From Phytoseiulus persimilis (Eukaryota; Arthropoda; Arachnida; Mesostigmata; Phytoseiidae): a DNA stretch of 64,000 nucleotides. The translations under genes were made by a program, and so were the position numbers. Shown piece by piece: positions 59,516-64,000 of the stretch. The notes under the pieces were generated by a model. It saw only the letters and a program-made list of their open reading frames with translations. It ran no database searches and had not been told where the DNA came from. Where the stretch lies: the NCBI GenBank assembly GCA_037576195.1, contig CM075103.1:20398001-20462000 (forward strand). Reading direction: 5' to 3'. Each line of letters opens with the position of its first letter. Position 1 is the stretch's first letter.

Positions 59516-59913
59516 ATATTCTAAGAAGTCTAGTCATTCAGCTAGAAGCCAAATTCAGATCGGATCAGCACACCTCTCTGGTCACATCAAGGCGAGATAA
59601 CTCTTGAGTTCATATTCGAGTCCTATCCAGTCTGACTCAGGGGAATCTTCAGAAAAATGCCGCTTCTACCGACCTGGAATCATCCAGGAACCTTGAAACC
59701 AATTCGGCCCTAACGGAAATCATCCTCCTGATTGCAGCTCCAAGGCGTATCCCACGTGAAGACTGATCGAAATCCCTGAGTTCATCCCAGAATCAGCTTC
59801 GGAACCACTCTTCAGAAGCTCAGAATCAACATGTGAAAACACCGATTCCACTTCGGGGTCATCCAAGGATCATCCCCGGATCGATCGCAGACAGGTACCA
59901 ATTCGCGCTCAAG
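59516..59913. other. Short spacer with a possible minus exon
   Basis: A minus frame at about 59730-59870 is acidic (ESVFSHVDSELLKSGSEADS) and could be a further exon of the 60216-59914 ORF. No good acceptor precedes it. Confidence 0.3.
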
Positions 59914-60216
59914 CTACCGCATCAGTTTCAGAGTCATATCCAGTTCCCGCTTCCGGAGGCTTCGTTGAGAGATCATAAACCCTGATTCGAGTGTATCTTC
60001 GAATGCATTTTCAGAACATGTTACCATCCGAACGGTTCTGGCTATTTCGAAACTCCCGCGGAGAAAAAATCCTCGGACGTTCCGTTGGGGCCTCCGTCCC
60101 ACAAGCCTCCCAGAATCATGATTTCTGAGCAGCCGGTAGGATGGGTATTGTTCTGAGTCGTCGACGTCAAATGTGAAATGTGGTTCCGGCCTCGTTGATA
60201 AGAACTCCCACACCAT
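59914..60216 (-). CDS. Hypothetical 100-residue ORF
   Basis: The ATG at 60216 reads MVWEFLSTRPEPHFTFDVDD, TCSENAFEDTLESGFMISQR and RKRELDMTLKLMR, then stops. Composition is convincing and antisense frames are short. The product has no recognised domain. It may be a 5' exon, with gtagct after ATG CG as a possible donor. Confidence 0.38.
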   Translation of the reverse strand: MVWEFLSTRPEPHFTFDVDDSEQYPSYRLLRNHDSGRLVGRRPQRNVRGFFLRGSFEIARTVRMVTCSENAFEDTLESGFMISQRSLRKRELDMTLKLMR

Positions 60217-62188
60217 TTTGGATTTCCGGAAACCGTGACCCGAAAATTATTATCTCTGTCGCTGAAGGTCTAGAGAGGGTCGATGAGATTCGATCGATTC
60301 TTCACTTCCAGCTCCTCACCGGAGCGGTCCTACCGCCGATCATGAGTCCTCGGCTCAGGAATCTCGGAAACCATAACCGTAAGAGGTGAAGTCCGATAAT
60401 GCTACTCGGCTGTTGCATTGATCTTTTTGCTCAATTTTTCAGTTTCCGGAGGAAATTTAAAAATTTGTCGCACAATCTCGAGGGTTAAGAAGTTGGCGAC
60501 CACGGCGGCAAGCCCTCCCGGATTCTGGAAGACTTCCCATGACGCAGCCCCCCCCCCCCCCCTCTTGGAAGCCTTGTTCCCGAGAGAAGCGTCTAGGAAA
60601 ACGAGTTGTCAACCCTCGTGTTTACGCATAGGAGGCTGCAGATAGCCCCGCTTTGAGGAATCGCAAAGTCATGGGATCAGGAAGTCACTGCTCACTGCTG
60701 CAGAAGCGGGGTCCAGAACCACGACTCCCCGATACCTCAAAGTTTCCATCCTGATGTTACATCATTTGAAAACTAGCACTCGATGATTGCTATCGTGGTC
60801 GAGCCCAGAGAATCCAGGATCGAGGTTCTAGTTCTCGGACGGGGAAATCCTAGTTCCGAAACACTCGACAGGTCTAGCTTCCGTTTGACTCCGATCTAAA
60901 AGTTTCCGAAAAGTTCAGGGATCTCTGGAGTCAGCTGGACCCAGTGAATCGGCCCCAAAGTCTTGAGAAAACAACATGAGCCAACGCAGTGTCACCCACC
61001 AACGCGATCAATACAGAGCAACATCTGCTGTACTCTCTGATCCCGGACACGTTCACGCGAGACAAGATTTGTGACAATTGACTTCGGCTGGTCGTCGAGT
61101 GAGCCGATCAGGGCTTCGATAGTCAAGTGGAAGAAGTCGGAGAAAACGGCGACCATTAGAGGAATCGAGGATTTAAGCGATCGACGAGGGTGGCGGCGGT
61201 AACGGCACCGTCCGGCGTCGATTGCGGAAGGGATTTTCGGATTTAGAGGAACGAAGGAGCGCTCGAGGAACCGGTTTCGACCAACTCACTGACTGACCCG
61301 TCGATGGAAATACGGGAGCAGTGATTCCAACGCGACCACGATGTCGCCACCGCGCTGTCATCCCTGGCAAACTCGGACAACCTCCGCTCCTCGAAAGGCC
61401 AGCGGTCGCCCGGCAGAGTCTTCCTAGACGGATGGGGTCACAACAAGCAGAATACATACATTTGGAGTTGCTTGGCCTACAGCCAGCAGTCAGCGTGTCG
61501 GACGGGTAGCCATCGAGTCGGCCAACCGCCTGAGAAAGGGACCCGCAGTTCGCAACTCTTTGAAAAGATGGCTCGGTCGCTGACAACATACATTCGCCAA
61601 ATACCCGATGTCTTGCCAGGAGACACGGCCCTCTGAAGAGACTCACTCCACATTTTCGAACTCGGATCGAATACTGAGTTCCGCGCTGCCACGTCATCGA
61701 GGAGTTCCAGGGCTTGGACTCTCGCAAACCGCTAGCGTTTTTCGCCAGGAAAGCGTTCAGTTTTTCTTGCCACCGTTCAGCAATTCGGTCATCAGATCTC
61801 TGCTCGACCAGGCGCTAGCGTTCTACGGCCAACGCTTCCTTTAACTCCCCCCCCTCCTCGCTGACAGATCCAGCGCAATGCTCCCCGCTTCATTTCGGCT
61901 GTTAAAAGTCTCACCTGAAATGGAATAAAAAATGAATTGTTAGGCGTCGCTTGTCTCCATCCGAGCCCACGACCCGGATGTACTCCGATTGCATCTCCTC
62001 CCTATTAGGGGGATGTATGGTGGAAAAATAGCGTTTTTCTGAATTCCTGAAAATTTTCGGATGACTGTGTATTCTCGGAGAACGAACTGCGTGGATCCCC
62101 ACGCGGAATTCGGAAAAGGGATCTGAAGCGAATGGACGCGTTTTCAAGTGGGCAACATGGGAACAAACGGAGACATAACGATCACGGG
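60217..62188. other. Mostly no gene; a 15-C run; a frameshifted coding-like stretch near 61.7 kb
   Basis: 60548-60562 is a run of 15 C. On minus at about 61815-61635, one frame reads RIAERWQEKLNAFLAKNAS and then shifts at about 61712 to ALELLDDVAARNSVFDPSS, ending at a donor (TGGA/gtgagtctc). This may be a broken exon. Confidence 0.4.
60548..60562. repeat. Homopolymer run of 15 C
   Basis: Direct reading; the longest of the five G or C runs in the window. Confidence 0.95.
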
Positions 62189-63098
62189 CTATAACGTCTG
62201 GAATGAGAGCTCAGTTGGTGTGCCAATGATCTCCAGCGACCGATTGTCGATATGCCTCGCCTCGAGCTGTAACCTCACGTAGGGGCGTCCAGTGAGGAGG
62301 TTGATAGATGGGCTGACAGAAGACAGAAAATCCGTGTCGGTCTCCGGAGTGAAGGAAAACCTTGCGATCGCCTCGAGAATCGGAGTGAATAGCGGAGCCA
62401 GAAGGGTACAGAGCGCAATCGAGACGGAACATTTGACCCGACTCTGACAGCGGCCGCGATCGCGACGACGTAGCCGAAGGTCAAGACCATCGATGGATAT
62501 TAATACTCTCACATTTGCATGTGTCGAGCTGATAAAATCACAAGTTATTTGCAAGCCATCCGAATGGAATCGAAGCTGTGGCAAAGTTCCAACAATACTT
62601 CCAACATTCAATCGCATTTTCTACAGTTCACGAAAATGCCAGTTTGGGTGACATTCAAGTGAGATTCATGGCGAAATTACGCAAGCGATGCGCTCCTGAT
62701 CTGCATGAGAAATTGAGCATGCTTGGGGGCTCCTTCTTTGATATCAGCGTTGTTTCGGTGTCGCGTAGTCTCTCGGACATACCTAATCAACATTCAGTTT
62801 CCGACGCAGAAGCACGACTTTTCGGAAATCTGAAATTCCGGTTCACGTTAGCGATGGTGCAAGGATTTCATTCGGGTACCTGATATCAAACATTGTGGCC
62901 CCACTCTCACTCTACGAATTTGTACCAACTTGGAGATAAATAATCGGTTCGGTGTCTTCCGACAGAATCTTCCTCAACTAGAGCATCGATTCTCTTTTCG
63001 ATTCGTATTCTTCTTGAAGAAAACGAAAGCATTGCAGCGATACCTATCTCAGGTGTGGTATCTCGTGGGTAGGCTTGACAAAGGTGATACTGGAACAT
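62189..63098 (-). CDS. Hypothetical two-exon gene, about 205 residues
   Basis: Exon 1 (ATG 63098) reads MFQYHLCQAYPRDTTPEIGI and RRIRIEKRIDALVEEDSVG to LSPSWYKF, with a possible phase-0 donor (TTC/gtagag, end about 62916). Exon 2 starts at 62620 after ttcgtgaactgtag (AAA ATG) and reads MRLNVGSIVGTLPQLRFHSD, SIALCTLLAPLFTPILEAIA, YVRLQLEARHIDNRSLEI, stopping at 62189. Exon 2 is also a complete 142-codon ORF from the ATG at 62617. Alternating beta-like segments and a central amphipathic stretch suggest a folded, perhaps lipid-contacting domain; that is a guess. Plus-strand frames overlap exon 1. Confidence 0.42.
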
Positions 63099-63342
63099 TC
63101 CTGACTTCAGCGTTTGGCATTCTCACCAAACTATCCCCTTAATCACTCGCGAAGATGTGAGACTTCCGGAGCAAAATTGAATCGCGTGGAGCATCATAAT
63201 CCTCCCCATTTGCGGTGCGTCACGATCTTCTCGTTGCGCGAGTGGTTTGGACCGAAACACGCGCTGCTCGAGGCTCAATTTCCTGGCTTCCAGATTCCAG
63301 GGCTCATGAGGGAGCCGTTTCGGCGCGGAAATGCCTTTGTAT

Positions 63343-63783
63343 TCATTCATGCCTGGGCTGTTGATCCGGGAGGGAGAATGGTAATGAAAAACCGGGACGG
63401 AGCAGTTCGGCAGATGGGTCTTCATCAAAACGCGGGGACATCGGATAGAGGCGATTTTCATTCCGGATAGAGGAGGTTCTCATCAGAAAATCACACTCGT
63501 GACCAGGTGTGGGAGTAGATCGAAACATCATTCCTCGAAAGACACGAGTTTCGTAAGTTCTCGGCTCCGAAAGACAATGGAAACGATTTGCGACTTTTCG
63601 GGTATTTCCCAGGAAAATCAACGCGAGCCACTCAGAGAACGATGTCGGGCTGCTTCGTGACGGATGTTTTCGAGGTTTAGGCTCCGTGCCTGTTATAATC
63701 CGGTATTCTGTGCCACATGGTTGCAGCCTACAATTTGCAGCCCTGATTCGACTAATGGAGACTGAAGAAAATTTCAGCGAGGA
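63343..63783 (-). CDS. Hypothetical gene segment near the right edge
   Basis: After acceptor cttcagtctccattag, a frame of about 146 codons reads RIRAANCRLQPCGTEYRII, SFSEWLALIFLGNTRKVAN, RTSSIRNENRLYPMSPRFD to a stop. Upstream, a minus ORF with ATG at 63955 (MKLSSRTPTCTQTDRSRNMG) may be its first exon, but no donor of the right phase was found. An overlapping minus ORF, 63461-63123 (112 codons, LPHEPWNLEARKLSLEQRV), is also plausible; both cannot be right over their shared bases. Confidence 0.32.
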   Translation of the reverse strand, partial: SSLKFSSVSISRIRAANCRLQPCGTEYRIITGTEPKPRKHPSRSSPTSFSEWLALIFLGNTRKVANRFHCLSEPRTYETRVFRGMMFRSTPTPGHECDFLMRTSSIRNENRLYPMSPRFDEDPSAELLRPGFSLPFSLPDQQPRHE

Positions 63784-64000
63784 AATGCATGCGGAAAGAA
63801 AATAAGAGAACAGGTCGCGTGTCGAATCGGAAGTGAAAAAACTCAAGGTTTTTTGTCGCGGCCCTTCTGCCTTCTTCCGGACCAGCCATACTCTGTCCCA
63901 TATTTCGACTCCTGTCTGTCTGAGTACACGTAGGTGTACGCGAAGACAGTTTCATTACTGCCGAGCTGACTCAGGTTCGAGGAACCGCTCAGGCAATGGC

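Overview
The window is eukaryotic nuclear DNA, most likely from an arthropod. Coding sequence is split into short exons with GT-AG introns, there are no operons, and the clearest genes are a Stubble-like serine protease, a CUB-domain protein and a Tc1-type transposon. Base composition is near 50% GC. A compact arthropod such as a mite would fit, but the sequence alone does not fix the taxon.

Layout. Left end (14-6442, minus): seven exons of a multi-CUB extracellular protein, running off the window start. A signal-peptide exon with matching phase lies far upstream at 38077-38140. If it belongs to the same gene, the intron between them is about 31.6 kb and encloses the plus-strand serine protease gene (12562-18479, seven coding exons plus a likely 5' UTR exon ending at 9960). 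The middle and right of the window (20-48 kb and 53-64 kb) hold many short open segments with protein-like composition, some bounded by good splice sites. I recognise no family in most of them, and both strands are often open, so they carry low to moderate confidence. The better ones are at 41.1-41.8, 43.05-43.39, 45.4-45.8 (membrane protein), 47.5-48.2, 55.0-55.8, 58.6-59.5 and 62.2-63.1 kb.

Mobile and repeat DNA. A nearly intact Tc1-family element (about 49.12-50.69 kb) has a DD34E transposase with one in-frame stop and paired outer/inner terminal repeats. Two short foldback elements (37.2-37.4 and 58.28-58.40 kb), a possible LINE endonuclease relic (53.2-53.6 kb) and five long G or C homopolymer runs complete the repeats. 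I saw no rRNA, tRNA or CRISPR.

The CUB protein and the protease are both predicted to act outside the cell; nothing in the sequence links their functions. All gene models are read by eye from splice consensus and reading-frame continuity; none is confirmed by transcripts or database search.
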